Assembly: GCA_934339365.1 (NCBI GenBank)
Contig: CAKRHW010000018.1
Span: forward strand, 1 to 44,750
Origin: an uncultured Lachnospiraceae bacterium
GTDB taxonomy: Bacteria > Bacillota > Clostridia > Lachnospirales > Lachnospiraceae
Reading direction: 5' to 3'
Length of the DNA stretch: 44,750 nt
The position numbers were made by a program, and so were the translations under genes. This document shows positions 33,561 through 42,499 of this stretch, piece by piece; the first letter of the stretch is position 1; the number at the start of each line of letters is the position of its first letter. Below the pieces are notes generated by a model, which saw nothing but the letters and a program-made list of their open reading frames with translations, was not told the origin of the DNA and did not search any database.

Positions 33561-34175
33561 TTACCTTAAATTCTTTTTCGGTATCCAGTCTAACTGATCC
33601 ACATCTGTAAGACTCTGATACAAATCTCCTACATGAATATCAATTATATCTTTTGTCAATTTACTATAATCCACTTTAAGAAGTTCCTCTATCATCTCAG
33701 GTTCAAAACGATATTTTATTACTTTCGCCGGAACCCCTCCAACAATAGCATAAGGTGGAACATCCTTTGTTACAACCGCACCAGCCGCAATTGCTGCACC
33801 TTGTCCAATATGGACTCCTGACATAATTAATGCACCATATCCAATCCATACATCATCATCAACTACAATATTACCTTTAGATACGCCTTCTAGCTCTTCT
33901 CCGATACACTTAACCTTAAAAGGAAATGAACTGATTTTATTCAAATAATGATCCGCAGACAATATAAAACATACTTCAGGACCTATTGAGCAAAAATTCC
34001 CAATTTTTAATTTTGCATCTTTATTAAATGTCATAACTTTGATTCCACCATATGTCCAATTCCCAACTTCTACACAATCCATATCAAAAAAATCTACCGC
34101 TCCTGTGGAATTATGACTATTTAATTTTCTCCATTTTCTCTGAAACAAATGCATTTTAATTCGTCCTAGCATCAC
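33561..34175 (-). CDS. CatB-related O-acetyltransferase (left-handed beta-helix)
   Basis: A 204-residue hexapeptide-repeat acetyltransferase of the xenobiotic/CatB type. The imperfect hexapeptides run from about residue 35 ('VEVGNWTYGGIKVMTFNKDAKLKIGNFCSIG') through 'IVVDDDVWIGYGALIMSGVHIGQGAAIAAGAVVTKDVPPYAIVGGVPAKVI', with the active-site His in 'ILSADHYLN'. It probably O-acetylates a sugar of the repeat unit using acetyl-CoA. The start is GTG at 34175 or the adjacent ATG at 34172; both fit the upstream GAGGAA. Confidence 0.88.
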   Translation of the reverse strand: MMLGRIKMHLFQRKWRKLNSHNSTGAVDFFDMDCVEVGNWTYGGIKVMTFNKDAKLKIGNFCSIGPEVCFILSADHYLNKISSFPFKVKCIGEELEGVSKGNIVVDDDVWIGYGALIMSGVHIGQGAAIAAGAVVTKDVPPYAIVGGVPAKVIKYRFEPEMIEELLKVDYSKLTKDIIDIHVGDLYQSLTDVDQLDWIPKKNLR

Positions 34176-34210
34176 TATTCTTCCTCACTTCATCCTAAAT
34201 CATATTGCTA

Positions 34211-34957
34211 TTAATTTTTCTTTTTGTATTTCCTGACCATAGGCAAAATCTTTAAATCATCCACAAGATACCGTTTTATTAAACGCTTTGGATCCTGAAA
34301 AATTCTGTACAACCACTCCAATCCATGATTAGACATCCATTTAGGTGCCCTTTTCACATTTCCCGCCTCAAAATCCAAACTAGCACCAAGGCCTAAGGAA
34401 ACCGGAACATTTAACTTTTCTCTATTGTGCAATATAAATAATTCCTGTTTCGGGCAACCAAGTCCAACAATTAATATATGTGGCTTCGCTTCATGAATCA
34501 TTTGCAATATTTTCTCCATTTCCTCTGGATTTTTTTCAAAATTCATTGGTGGAGAATATGTTCCGACTACCTGAAGCCCCGGGAATTTTATCTTTAAATT
34601 CTCTGCGGCCTTTGCCGCCACTCCCTCCGCAGCACCGAGGAAAAACATTTTATAATCCTTTTGCGTTGCCATCTGACATAATAAAGGGAATAAATCTGAT
34701 CCCGATATTTTTTCTTTAATCGGTGTGCCATAATATTTAGAAATCCAAATCAGTGGTTTTCCATCCGCAAGAATTAAATCTGCATTCTTATAGACCTCAC
34801 ATAATTCTCCGCCGCGCTCTAACTGCACCAAATGATCTACATTAGGAGTTACAACATATGAGCACTTATTTAATTGTATTAAACGGTCAATAGCATCTAT
34901 CGCCTCATTCATTGTAAGGTTATCTATCTCCGTATTCATGAATTTAATCCTTGACAT
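34211..34957 (-). CDS. WecG/TagA/CpsF family glycosyltransferase (GT26)
   Basis: A 248-residue GT26 enzyme. The family segments 'YVVTPNVDHLVQLERGGELCEVYKNADLILADGKPLIWISKYYG' (catalytic Thr and Asp), 'FFLGAAEGVAAKAAENL', 'LIVGLGCPKQELFI' and 'NHGLEWLYRIFQDPKRL' are all present. Characterised members transfer N-acetylmannosamine or its uronate to the lipid-linked first sugar, so this enzyme probably adds the second residue of the repeat unit. It lies 41 bases after the WbsX-like gene. Confidence 0.92.
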   Translation of the reverse strand: MSRIKFMNTEIDNLTMNEAIDAIDRLIQLNKCSYVVTPNVDHLVQLERGGELCEVYKNADLILADGKPLIWISKYYGTPIKEKISGSDLFPLLCQMATQKDYKMFFLGAAEGVAAKAAENLKIKFPGLQVVGTYSPPMNFEKNPEEMEKILQMIHEAKPHILIVGLGCPKQELFILHNREKLNVPVSLGLGASLDFEAGNVKRAPKWMSNHGLEWLYRIFQDPKRLIKRYLVDDLKILPMVRKYKKKN

Positions 34958-34998
34958 ACCTTTTTTCTCAAACCTCCTTCATTATATATTAATATTTT

Positions 34999-36147
34999 TT
35001 ACTTTTCTAAACTTTTCTTTAATGCATCTAAATAAGCAAATTCATATTTTGTATCAGGTTCTAGATAAGCGCCTTCTGCCCATTCGTTCCATGCATTAAT
35101 AAATATAAAATCAGATGAATATTCCTTTTTTACTTTATCTACAAGTTCTGTCATATATTTTTCAAATTTCTCTGGAGATGTTCCGTCATATACTAAGCCA
35201 TTCTTATTTCTTGCCGTATTATCCCAGTCAACAAAGGCTCCTGCAATTAACCTGGAATCCTTCACTTCATATTGAATAATTTTATTCCAGTCATCATCAT
35301 AAGAGCGAACTTCTAATTGATCACATTTTGTAACTTCTTTATTCTTTTGATAAAGAATATCTCCTACTTTAAACACAAGTTTCTTCAAACCAAGCATCAA
35401 TAATGCCTTTTTTAATAATTGTCTTGCATTACTTCTCGAACTATATTTTTGGTACTCTTGAATAAATCTTGGTTGAAACTGTACATAAGAATCAAAATAA
35501 TTCAAATGTGCTCCATCAAAAAAATATTTTGGATATTGCACAACCAGCTTAACACCTTTTAATCCATTTTCCTTTACTCTTGTCCGAATAATTGTAAGAA
35601 CTTTCTTCAGATTAGGAATTAACTCTGGTTTATAAATTAAAAGAACAGGTTCTCCATTTTCCTTTATGTATCTTGGATCCTTAAAAAACTGACATAAGTA
35701 ATCTACATGCGCCTTTAAATCCTCTAAATCTCCATAATCTTGTTCCACAATTACATCGTGATTGCCTCCATCCCATCTTTTCGACCAATTCTCATTAGCC
35801 CATGAAAGACAGAACGGAATATCAATCTTTGGATTTTTCAACATTCTTTCTAATGGTTTTTCTAATAATTTATGACCATTTTTAAACCAATAATGATAAT
35901 AGCAGAATCCATAAACACCATTTTCTTTTGCTAATCGTGCTTGTTTTTCCATTACTCCGTCATCTAATAAATTATAATAATTATTTTCATATGGTGTTCG
36001 AGGCTGATAGTGCCCTTCAAATAACGGCTTGGCTTTTTTTGTATTCGTCCATTCCGTAAAACCTTTTCCATATGCCTCATCATTTTCCTTTATCGCATGA
36101 AATTGTGGTAGGTAAAACGCAATTACCTTACATCCTTTATCCTTCAT
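34999..36147 (-). CDS. WbsX-like protein with GH99-like domain
   Basis: A 382-residue protein of the WbsX/glyco_hydro_99-like group found in O-antigen and capsule loci. Hallmarks are the N-terminal 'VIAFYLPQFHAIKENDEAYGKGFTEWTN', 'LPFCLSWANENW'-type strand ('IPFCLSWANENWSKRWDGG') and C-terminal 'NAWNEWAEGAYLEPD'. No signal peptide, so it is cytoplasmic. Members are treated as possible glycosyltransferases because of their loci, although the fold resembles endo-mannosidases; the activity is unproven. Confidence 0.88.
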   Translation of the reverse strand: MKDKGCKVIAFYLPQFHAIKENDEAYGKGFTEWTNTKKAKPLFEGHYQPRTPYENNYYNLLDDGVMEKQARLAKENGVYGFCYYHYWFKNGHKLLEKPLERMLKNPKIDIPFCLSWANENWSKRWDGGNHDVIVEQDYGDLEDLKAHVDYLCQFFKDPRYIKENGEPVLLIYKPELIPNLKKVLTIIRTRVKENGLKGVKLVVQYPKYFFDGAHLNYFDSYVQFQPRFIQEYQKYSSRSNARQLLKKALLMLGLKKLVFKVGDILYQKNKEVTKCDQLEVRSYDDDWNKIIQYEVKDSRLIAGAFVDWDNTARNKNGLVYDGTSPEKFEKYMTELVDKVKKEYSSDFIFINAWNEWAEGAYLEPDTKYEFAYLDALKKSLEK

Positions 36148-36220
36148 TTCAATTCACCTCATATATTTATCTTCAATAATGTTCACAAATTATTATATTA
36201 TCCTTATGCATTTGTAATCT

Positions 36221-37489
36221 TTAATCTTTCTCTCCAAATATGTCTATATTCTTATTTACTAATATGAATAGTGACATTATAAACATCAAATTCCAATTAA
36301 ATGTAACATTATAAAAGAAACCTTCTATCATTAAACCCGCAAACAATATAAAATATTTAAAATTAACCTTTGTACTCCTTATTACATTTTTAATATACCA
36401 AATATAATATAATAAAAATCCAACTATTCCATAATTCCACAAAACATTAATATAATCACATTCAACAACCCATTTTAATCCACTATACTGATTATAATAT
36501 TCTGCAAATACAAATCCCGAACAATCAATACCAAACCCAAACAAATTATGTATCAAAGAATTTTTCCTTATTATATCAAAAACAGAATTCAGATATCGTA
36601 AATGTACATTCGCACTAACATCTCTTTGTGTATTTAAAATTGCACCAAATGCTGCCTGTGTTTTTACCGATATTAAACTTAAGACTGCACTATTCGTAAG
36701 TAACAAAAACAACACTGCAAAAAAAGCAGCCAAAATCAAAAGTAATTGTTTGATTTTTTTTCTTAAAAAAGCTTCATAAAAGAGTTGTACACATAAGCAA
36801 ACTATAACACCCAATACCGCTGTTCTACTGTTAGAAAATAATGCCAATAAAAAAAATAATGCTTTTAAAACAATATTTTTTGATAAAGTAAACCCAATGA
36901 CCAGAATTGGTGCTATATTACCTGAATTCCAACACAATCCACTTACTTTAATTGTCTCTCCATAATTCTGAGTAGTCTCCATATCTGTCATACCCAAAAT
37001 ACCATTGAAGATAACACCATTAAGATCGATATTAAAATAATACAGAATATACTGCATATACCCCCATATCATCTGTATAATGCAGGATGCATAGATTCCT
37101 TTTACAAAACCTCTTACTTCCTCTGTTCGATTAGTCTTTAAATAGTAAAAGTAATACACTACTAAAATACTAAATTGAATATATGATACTATTTCCCCAT
37201 TTTTCCATATATCAGACATTGTAAACAAATTTACCTTCAATGAAATAAATGTAGAAATAAAAAAAAGGAAAAAAACTTTATCTTTCTTAGAATTAAGTTT
37301 TATATTCCCTCGTATAATCATATCTATGCCAATAAATACAACAAAAAGTAAGCTACAACATAATTGTAATGTTATTCCAAACACTTGCAATAACGGCATA
37401 GTCGAGATAATTCCAAAGAAATACATAAATGCCCTCATTGGATAAATGGAATATTTTCCTTTCTTTTTTTCATCAGTTCCTGTATTCAT
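36221..37489 (-). CDS. O-antigen polymerase-like membrane protein (Wzy)
   Basis: A 422-residue protein with about ten to twelve transmembrane helices, a short hydrophilic N-terminus and a large loop near residues 280-350 containing 'NVHLRYLNSVFDIIRKNSLIHNLFGFGID', typical of Wzy/O-antigen ligase-type enzymes. 'ALFSNSRTAVLGVIVCL' matches the conserved arginine region. It would polymerise flipped repeat units. It overlaps the upstream GT2 gene by ATGA. The base composition is more A+T-rich than its neighbours, common for wzy. Confidence 0.82.
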   Translation of the reverse strand: MNTGTDEKKKGKYSIYPMRAFMYFFGIISTMPLLQVFGITLQLCCSLLFVVFIGIDMIIRGNIKLNSKKDKVFFLFFISTFISLKVNLFTMSDIWKNGEIVSYIQFSILVVYYFYYLKTNRTEEVRGFVKGIYASCIIQMIWGYMQYILYYFNIDLNGVIFNGILGMTDMETTQNYGETIKVSGLCWNSGNIAPILVIGFTLSKNIVLKALFFLLALFSNSRTAVLGVIVCLCVQLFYEAFLRKKIKQLLLILAAFFAVLFLLLTNSAVLSLISVKTQAAFGAILNTQRDVSANVHLRYLNSVFDIIRKNSLIHNLFGFGIDCSGFVFAEYYNQYSGLKWVVECDYINVLWNYGIVGFLLYYIWYIKNVIRSTKVNFKYFILFAGLMIEGFFYNVTFNWNLMFIMSLFILVNKNIDIFGEKD

Positions 37490-38232
37490 TTAAGTGACCT
37501 TCCTCTTATTTTTCTATTTAATATCCATGCGCTTACTAGTAACTTAATATAAATCGGATTAGTTTTTACTTTATAACACGTTGTCCATATATACTTAAAA
37601 TCATTACGATACTCCTTGCATAATTCTTTTAAGTTCTCCATATAAGATATAGAAATTCTTCCATAACTATAATGATGTAACTGAATCGGAGCAACATATA
37701 CTTTATGACCATTCTTTCTGGCATAAAGACTTCTTTCTACACAATATAAGTGCCAATTATTGCATATAGCTTCATCAAATTCCTTTTCTTCAAAGGTTTC
37801 CCTTCTCATTCCAAAAAAACCTTCATCCACACATGCAACTTCTATAAGCTGCTCTGTATAATCTCTCAATTCTGTAGAATCAAACTCTGCTCCTGCGGTT
37901 ATATTCGAATATATTTTTTTACTTCTCTCCCGTACTCCTTGAGTTCCTATAATATCTCCTACTTCACATGCCTCTACCGCCTCCGCAAAAGACCTCAATG
38001 CACTTTTCCCTTTTAAGGAAATATCCTGGTGTGAAAAAACTAAGATATCCCCTTGTGCCTCCCTTGCACCATAATTTAAAGCAGCAGAAGCACTTTTAAA
38101 CCTCTGGCTTGTATTATCAATCGCAATCAATTCATATTCTATATCCTGTTGCTCTAAAGAAGCCTTAAGTTCTAAATCAAATTGCTTTTGATCATTATAT
38201 ACACTTATTACTGAAATCTTATAATCCTTCAT
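37486..38232 (-). CDS. Glycosyltransferase family 2
   Basis: A 248-residue GT-A transferase with 'ISVISVYNDQKQFDLELKASLEQQDIEYELIAIDNTS', 'AALNYGAREAQGDILVFSHQDISL' (variant D-x-D at 'HQD') and 'VDEGFFGMRRETFEEKEFDE'. It resembles family 2 enzymes with a His-Gln-Asp in place of DXD. It probably adds one sugar to the repeat unit. It is 16 bases after the preceding GT4 gene and overlaps the next gene by 4 bases. Confidence 0.85.
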   Translation of the reverse strand: MKDYKISVISVYNDQKQFDLELKASLEQQDIEYELIAIDNTSQRFKSASAALNYGAREAQGDILVFSHQDISLKGKSALRSFAEAVEACEVGDIIGTQGVRERSKKIYSNITAGAEFDSTELRDYTEQLIEVACVDEGFFGMRRETFEEKEFDEAICNNWHLYCVERSLYARKNGHKVYVAPIQLHHYSYGRISISYMENLKELCKEYRNDFKYIWTTCYKVKTNPIYIKLLVSAWILNRKIRGRSLK

Positions 38233-38248
38233 TTATTCTCCCGTATTT

Positions 38249-39421
38249 TTATGAATCCGTTAACAACGAACCGTATACCTTTTCTATCAACCGCTCCCAT
38301 GTAAGATTGGAATTCACAAACTCATATCCATTTAATCCTAATTGTTTTCTTAATTCTCTATTTTCTATTAAAGTCTTTAAATGTTTCGCATATTCTTCTA
38401 TCACTTTTTCTTTCGACTGATCTACATCCACAAACAATCCTGCATTATATTGCTTCAGTACATGTGACAATGCCATATCTAAAGAAACAATCGGTAATGC
38501 AGTTGCCATTGCTTCTATTAAAACATTTCCGCCTGATTCACGCAAAGATGGTAAAACAAAAATATCTGCCTGATTATAGACATTCACAATCTGTTCATAT
38601 GAAACAAATCCCTTATAAGAAATGCAGTGTTCTAATTGTCTATTCTGTATTTCTTCTAAAAGTCTATTCTTTAATTCCCCTTCTCCATAAATCTGCAGTT
38701 CAAACAAAATTTCTTTGTTCCTGTTCAGTTGCTCAATCACATCTAATAATAAAAACAAGCCCTTTTTGTTAATCAGCCTTCCACAAAAAACCAGAACTAC
38801 TTTTTTATGATTCCTCTCCGGAACAGGAAGCATTCTCATCTGATCATTCAACGGGCAGTCGATCAAGAGATCTGCTCCTTTTATATATGCTACTGTTTCA
38901 TAATTGCAGGCATATACTTTATCATATTTTGATACTTTATATTTATAAAATGGATTAATCTTACATCCAAAATTCATAATGTCCCTTAAAATGTGACTCT
39001 TATCATCATAATCTATCAAAGACTTTGGACATCTCTGTCCTCCTCCAACCGGGCCAAAAATCTTGTATGCCTCTTTCATTTTATAAAAATATCCCGGCAA
39101 TCTAAAATCAGATAAAGAGTACTGCTGAATAATATCAAATGAAACATTCATCTTTTTAATAGTCTTATATGCTAACCACTGCCAGCCAATATAATACGCT
39201 CCCCGCATCCATTTTATTCTGTCTAAATGCTCAATCTGAATTAATTTTACATGTTTTAAATTACTCTTTACTATATCTTGTTCTTTAAGTGTAAGTGATA
39301 TAACATACAGACAGTCATCCTCTTTCAACAAACGGTCTAGTCGATTTAACCATCCCCAGGATACAGCAAATTCTCCGCCCTTGTCCGGTGAGCAGGCATA
39401 TGCCTGAAATAAAATATTCAT
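38249..39421 (-). CDS. Glycosyltransferase family 4
   Basis: A 390-residue GT-B transferase. It has 'YACSPDKGGEFAVSWGWLNRL' at the N-terminus, 'GPVGGGQRCP', 'VVLVFCGRLINKKGLFLLLDVI' at the start of the donor domain, 'YEQIVNVYNQADIFVLPSLRESGGNVLIEAMATALPIV' with the donor-binding glutamates, and no membrane helix. The N-terminal pattern resembles fucosyl/galactosyl GT4 enzymes of capsule loci, but the donor is not determinable. Confidence 0.88.
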   Translation of the reverse strand: MNILFQAYACSPDKGGEFAVSWGWLNRLDRLLKEDDCLYVISLTLKEQDIVKSNLKHVKLIQIEHLDRIKWMRGAYYIGWQWLAYKTIKKMNVSFDIIQQYSLSDFRLPGYFYKMKEAYKIFGPVGGGQRCPKSLIDYDDKSHILRDIMNFGCKINPFYKYKVSKYDKVYACNYETVAYIKGADLLIDCPLNDQMRMLPVPERNHKKVVLVFCGRLINKKGLFLLLDVIEQLNRNKEILFELQIYGEGELKNRLLEEIQNRQLEHCISYKGFVSYEQIVNVYNQADIFVLPSLRESGGNVLIEAMATALPIVSLDMALSHVLKQYNAGLFVDVDQSKEKVIEEYAKHLKTLIENRELRKQLGLNGYEFVNSNLTWERLIEKVYGSLLTDS

Positions 39422-39454
39422 AATCTGCCTTCTAATCTCCTTTCCACAAACCCA

Positions 39455-40279
39455 CTAACCTAAAACTAAATTCTTTAATTTATAGAATATCATACATAAC
39501 TTTCTCTTCCACCAATTATACTTACGATATTCTTCTAAATAATACTGAAAGCTAGTTGCTTTAATTTTATTCAGCTGTCGGTTTTGAAAAACAGATTTTA
39601 CTGTCTTAGAATGATTATGTATTACTTTCGCATCCGTACATAGTGCACATTTATAATGATTTTTTAATAACCGTTCTGCCAATATCAATTCTTCACAATA
39701 CAAAAATGTATGCTCATCCATATAATCTACTTCACTTAATTTCTCAAGATTCACCATCATGCAACATCCCTGTGGTCTGTATATATATCCAAATCCCCCC
39801 AAATCCTGCACCTTCCGTCCTCTTTTTTTATAGCTAATCATTCCAAATGTGAAATCCCATACTTTAGGACGAATAGAATCTCGATTAAACAGATATCCGT
39901 CTGGAGAATAGATATCCGGATTTACAATTGCTATATCATCATGTTGTTCAAGCACATTCTCTAATTTCTTTATCAATAACTTGTCTTCAAATAAAATATC
40001 ATTATTTAATATCCAGGCAAATTTGCTTCCTTTTTCTTTTGCATATCTTAAACCAATATTATTTCCAGAAGCATACCCATCATTTGAGTCTGATTTCAGT
40101 AAAATGTATTGATTTGAATTTAGTCTCTGAAGTTGTTCATAAGAATCATTCGTAGACTGATTATCCACAACAATTATCTGATAATCTTCTTCAACAAATA
40201 ATTTCTTAATTAGCTGTACTTCCTTATATGTATCTTCCCATGAATTATAATTTAATATAATTATTGCTAATAAACTCAT
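39455..40279 (-). CDS. Glycosyltransferase family 2 (rhamnosyltransferase-like)
   Basis: A 274-residue GT2 enzyme with 'LLAIIILNYNSWEDTYKEVQLIKKL', 'IIVVDNQSTNDSYEQLQ', 'NDGYASGNNIGLRYAKEKGSKFAWILNNDILFED' (DXD-equivalent N-N-D) and 'DEHTFLYCEELILAERLLKNHYKCALC'. This pattern is seen in rhamnosyltransferase-like family members. It is the first gene of the long polysaccharide operon, about 130 bases after a consensus promoter. Confidence 0.87.
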   Translation of the reverse strand: MSLLAIIILNYNSWEDTYKEVQLIKKLFVEEDYQIIVVDNQSTNDSYEQLQRLNSNQYILLKSDSNDGYASGNNIGLRYAKEKGSKFAWILNNDILFEDKLLIKKLENVLEQHDDIAIVNPDIYSPDGYLFNRDSIRPKVWDFTFGMISYKKRGRKVQDLGGFGYIYRPQGCCMMVNLEKLSEVDYMDEHTFLYCEELILAERLLKNHYKCALCTDAKVIHNHSKTVKSVFQNRQLNKIKATSFQYYLEEYRKYNWWKRKLCMIFYKLKNLVLG

Positions 40280-40594
40280 TTAACCACCTTACTATATAAT
40301 TTCAAATTATCATCCGTTCATTCTAACTCTCTTTTATTATATTTACATAAATGATATCCTTGTAATAATTATCAAAATATAATTCTATACTATTTAATAA
40401 AAAAAAGCATTCATTTTCATTATAATTCTTTTATATAGGACTGTCAAGCATAAGGTAGGCATTACAAATCCACCCAATATAGCCCTCCTAAGCACTTTTT
40501 CTTTCTAAAATATTTAACCCTAATATTATTAAAATATTTCAAAAAATAACCTACAAATTAGAATCTATTTTTCAATTTATTTATAAATCACCTT
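40280..40594. other. Intergenic region between manC and the polysaccharide operon
   Basis: A very A+T-rich stretch of 315 bases. It holds the operon promoter (40419-40447) and its roughly 130-base leader. I see no convincing terminator for manC and no confident gene. Confidence 0.6.
40419..40447 (-). promoter_or_regulatory. Promoter of the polysaccharide operon
   Basis: Perfect consensus on the minus strand: TTGACA (40447-40442), 17-base spacer, TATAAT (40424-40419). It drives the genes from 40279 to 28545. Confidence 0.88.
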
Positions 40595-41911
40595 TTAAAC
40601 ATTACATGGAAACTTTATTTTATCATCCACACTTATTTCTTTCCCTAATTGAACTTCTACAATATCCAAAATGGAAATTGCTTCTACCATGTGCTTCACT
40701 TCTTCATTTATGTTAATTACATCACCCGTCTTGATCTGACGTACTTCTCCATCTAATACCACCTTTCCCTTACCTGATACAACAGTCCAGACTTCCTTTC
40801 GATTGTGATGTAAATGATAACTCATATGTTCTCCTGCTTTCATTGATATCTTCACTGTCATGGAACCTGGTTGAACATCCATAACCGTATATGTTCCCCA
40901 TGATTTTTCAGCATACATTGCATCTGTCTCTATTTTTTCAACATATGACTTCATATATCCGCTACGTTCTTTATCTGATATTAAAATTCCATCTCCACTT
41001 GCAGAAATAATCATATCTTTGCATCCCATACACAAAATAGGAATATTCAATTCATTCACTACGTTGGTATTTTGGCAAGTGTCATCTAAAAGGACTTTTC
41101 CTTTTGTCTTATCTGCCATAACCTCAGACATCATATTCCACGTTCCAACATCTTTCCAGTCACCTCTATAACGCAATACCTGAATGCTCGACTCTTTTTC
41201 CACAACTGCATAATCAAAACTGATTTTCGTTAAAATCTCATATTTTTCAAATAAGTCATCATAATCCTGAAAATCAATCAGTTCATGTGCACGATTTAAT
41301 AAATATTCTAATCGAAAAGCAAAAATTCCGGCATTCCACAATGCATGTTGATTCAAGTACTTTTTAGCTGTCTCTACATCTGGTTTTTCCTTAAATTCAA
41401 CCACCTTGCTAACTTCATCTTCATTCTCTGCAATAATATATCCATACTTTTCACTCGGATAAGTAGGCTCTATTCCCATCAAAGTCAATTTAGCACCTTC
41501 CGATTCTGCAACATCCTGTAATTTCTTCACAGACTCATAATACGCATTATCTACATATGGATCAACTGGACAAACAATTACTACTTCCTTTTTATCTATT
41601 CCTAATTTATCATGTAAATATGACGCAGCTAAAACAACTGCCGGAAATGTATCTCTTCTGCATGGTTCCACACAAATCGAGACTTTTTCTCCTAATTGAT
41701 TTTTTATTGCACTCGCCTGTGATTTACTAGTTGCAATTGTAATGTTCGCATCACAATCCACTTCTATAATCTGACGATATACCCTTTGTAACATAGATTC
41801 ATATTCTTCATTCTCATTTTTAAATAATTTAATAAATTGCTTACTCCTTATATCATTCGAAAGTGGCCACAAACGCTTACCACTACCACCTGAAAGTAAA
41901 ATAATATTCAT
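40595..41911 (-). CDS. manC: Mannose-1-phosphate guanylyltransferase / mannose-6-phosphate isomerase
   Basis: A 438-residue protein of the ManC/AlgA/CpsB class that makes GDP-mannose from mannose-1-phosphate and GTP. N-terminal pyrophosphorylase: 'ILLSGGSGKRLWPLS', 'EPCRRDTFPAVVLAA', 'VVIVCPVDPYV', 'EKYGYIIA', 'FKEKPDVETA', 'LWNAGIFAFRLEYL'. C-terminal cupin (about 345-430): 'SWGTYTVMDVQPGSMTVKISMKAGEHMSYHLHHNRKEVWTVVSGKGKVVLDG', the type II isomerase domain. It probably supplies GDP-mannose, or GDP-sugars derived from it, to the adjacent locus. It has its own promoter. Confidence 0.92.
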   Translation of the reverse strand: MNIILLSGGSGKRLWPLSNDIRSKQFIKLFKNENEEYESMLQRVYRQIIEVDCDANITIATSKSQASAIKNQLGEKVSICVEPCRRDTFPAVVLAASYLHDKLGIDKKEVVIVCPVDPYVDNAYYESVKKLQDVAESEGAKLTLMGIEPTYPSEKYGYIIAENEDEVSKVVEFKEKPDVETAKKYLNQHALWNAGIFAFRLEYLLNRAHELIDFQDYDDLFEKYEILTKISFDYAVVEKESSIQVLRYRGDWKDVGTWNMMSEVMADKTKGKVLLDDTCQNTNVVNELNIPILCMGCKDMIISASGDGILISDKERSGYMKSYVEKIETDAMYAEKSWGTYTVMDVQPGSMTVKISMKAGEHMSYHLHHNRKEVWTVVSGKGKVVLDGEVRQIKTGDVININEEVKHMVEAISILDIVEVQLGKEISVDDKIKFPCNV

Positions 41912-42017
41912 ATATCTTTCCTTTCATCTATTACCAGTGCCTCTACTACAGAATCTTCTTTTAATGTATTAATAAAAATTTTCTTTTTTTACATAAAGTT
42001 TCAAAATAATATGTTTT

Positions 42018-42046
42018 ATTGTAGCAAATACCACTTTGTCTGTCAA
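42018..42046 (-). promoter_or_regulatory. Promoter of manC
   Basis: Minus-strand TTGACA (42046-42041), 17-base spacer, TACAAT (42023-42018), leaving a leader of about 100 bases. An inverted repeat TTAATAA-AA-TTATTAA (42061-42076) lies 15 bases upstream of the -35 and could be an operator. Confidence 0.8.
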
Positions 42047-42097
42047 TCGAGCCTCCTTGCTTAATAAAATTATTAATCGACAGCAAACGTCAAAAAC

Positions 42098-42134
42098 CGA
42101 CGAAAAATCATGTATCACACACAATTTTCCGTCG
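42098..42134 (-). terminator. Orphan terminator-like hairpin upstream of manC
   Basis: Minus-strand stem CGACGGAAAAT / ATTTTTCGTCG (42134-42124 with 42108-42098), the single non-Watson-Crick pair being G-U in this orientation, followed by GGTTTTTG. No intact leftward gene ends here, so it may be left from a gene lost on insertion of the nearby transposon. Confidence 0.45.
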
Positions 42135-42499
42135 ACTTACTCCCTTCTCATCTTTCCCGGTACTGCTTCGCATCCAAACATTGCAAGCACCTGATTTACT
42201 TTATCCATCCACAAAAGACAATTTTTCTGTGCTCTTGTCAAATTTCTCTCTTTATTCTTTATACTTTTTTACTTTTCTGATTATTAATCATTGCAACAAT
42301 ATTCATGGATGGCAAAACAATTGGTTTATTATACTAGAAATAATTCCTTATCAAACATCATATCACCTCTTCTTCACTATATACCTAGCCATGAAAAAAA
42401 CTCCACCCATTCAGTATTTATACAGGTTTGTGAGGCATGGCAACCTCTTTTATCACTCAAATTTTATAGTAACAATCAACTCCAAATGGTATAATTAAA
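42135..42499. other. Gene-free stretch before the transposase remnant
   Basis: No intact gene is visible. A TATAAT at 42488-42493 and AAGGAG at 42521-42526 look like the promoter and ribosome site of the following transposase, so the left end of the insertion element probably lies within this stretch. Terminal inverted repeats could not be identified by eye. Confidence 0.4.

Noticed and set aside
40400..40490. AGGAGG followed by a 27-codon frame starting at TTG on the minus strand
   Set aside because: The frame runs over the operon promoter itself, so it would not be translated from that promoter; no supporting similarity.
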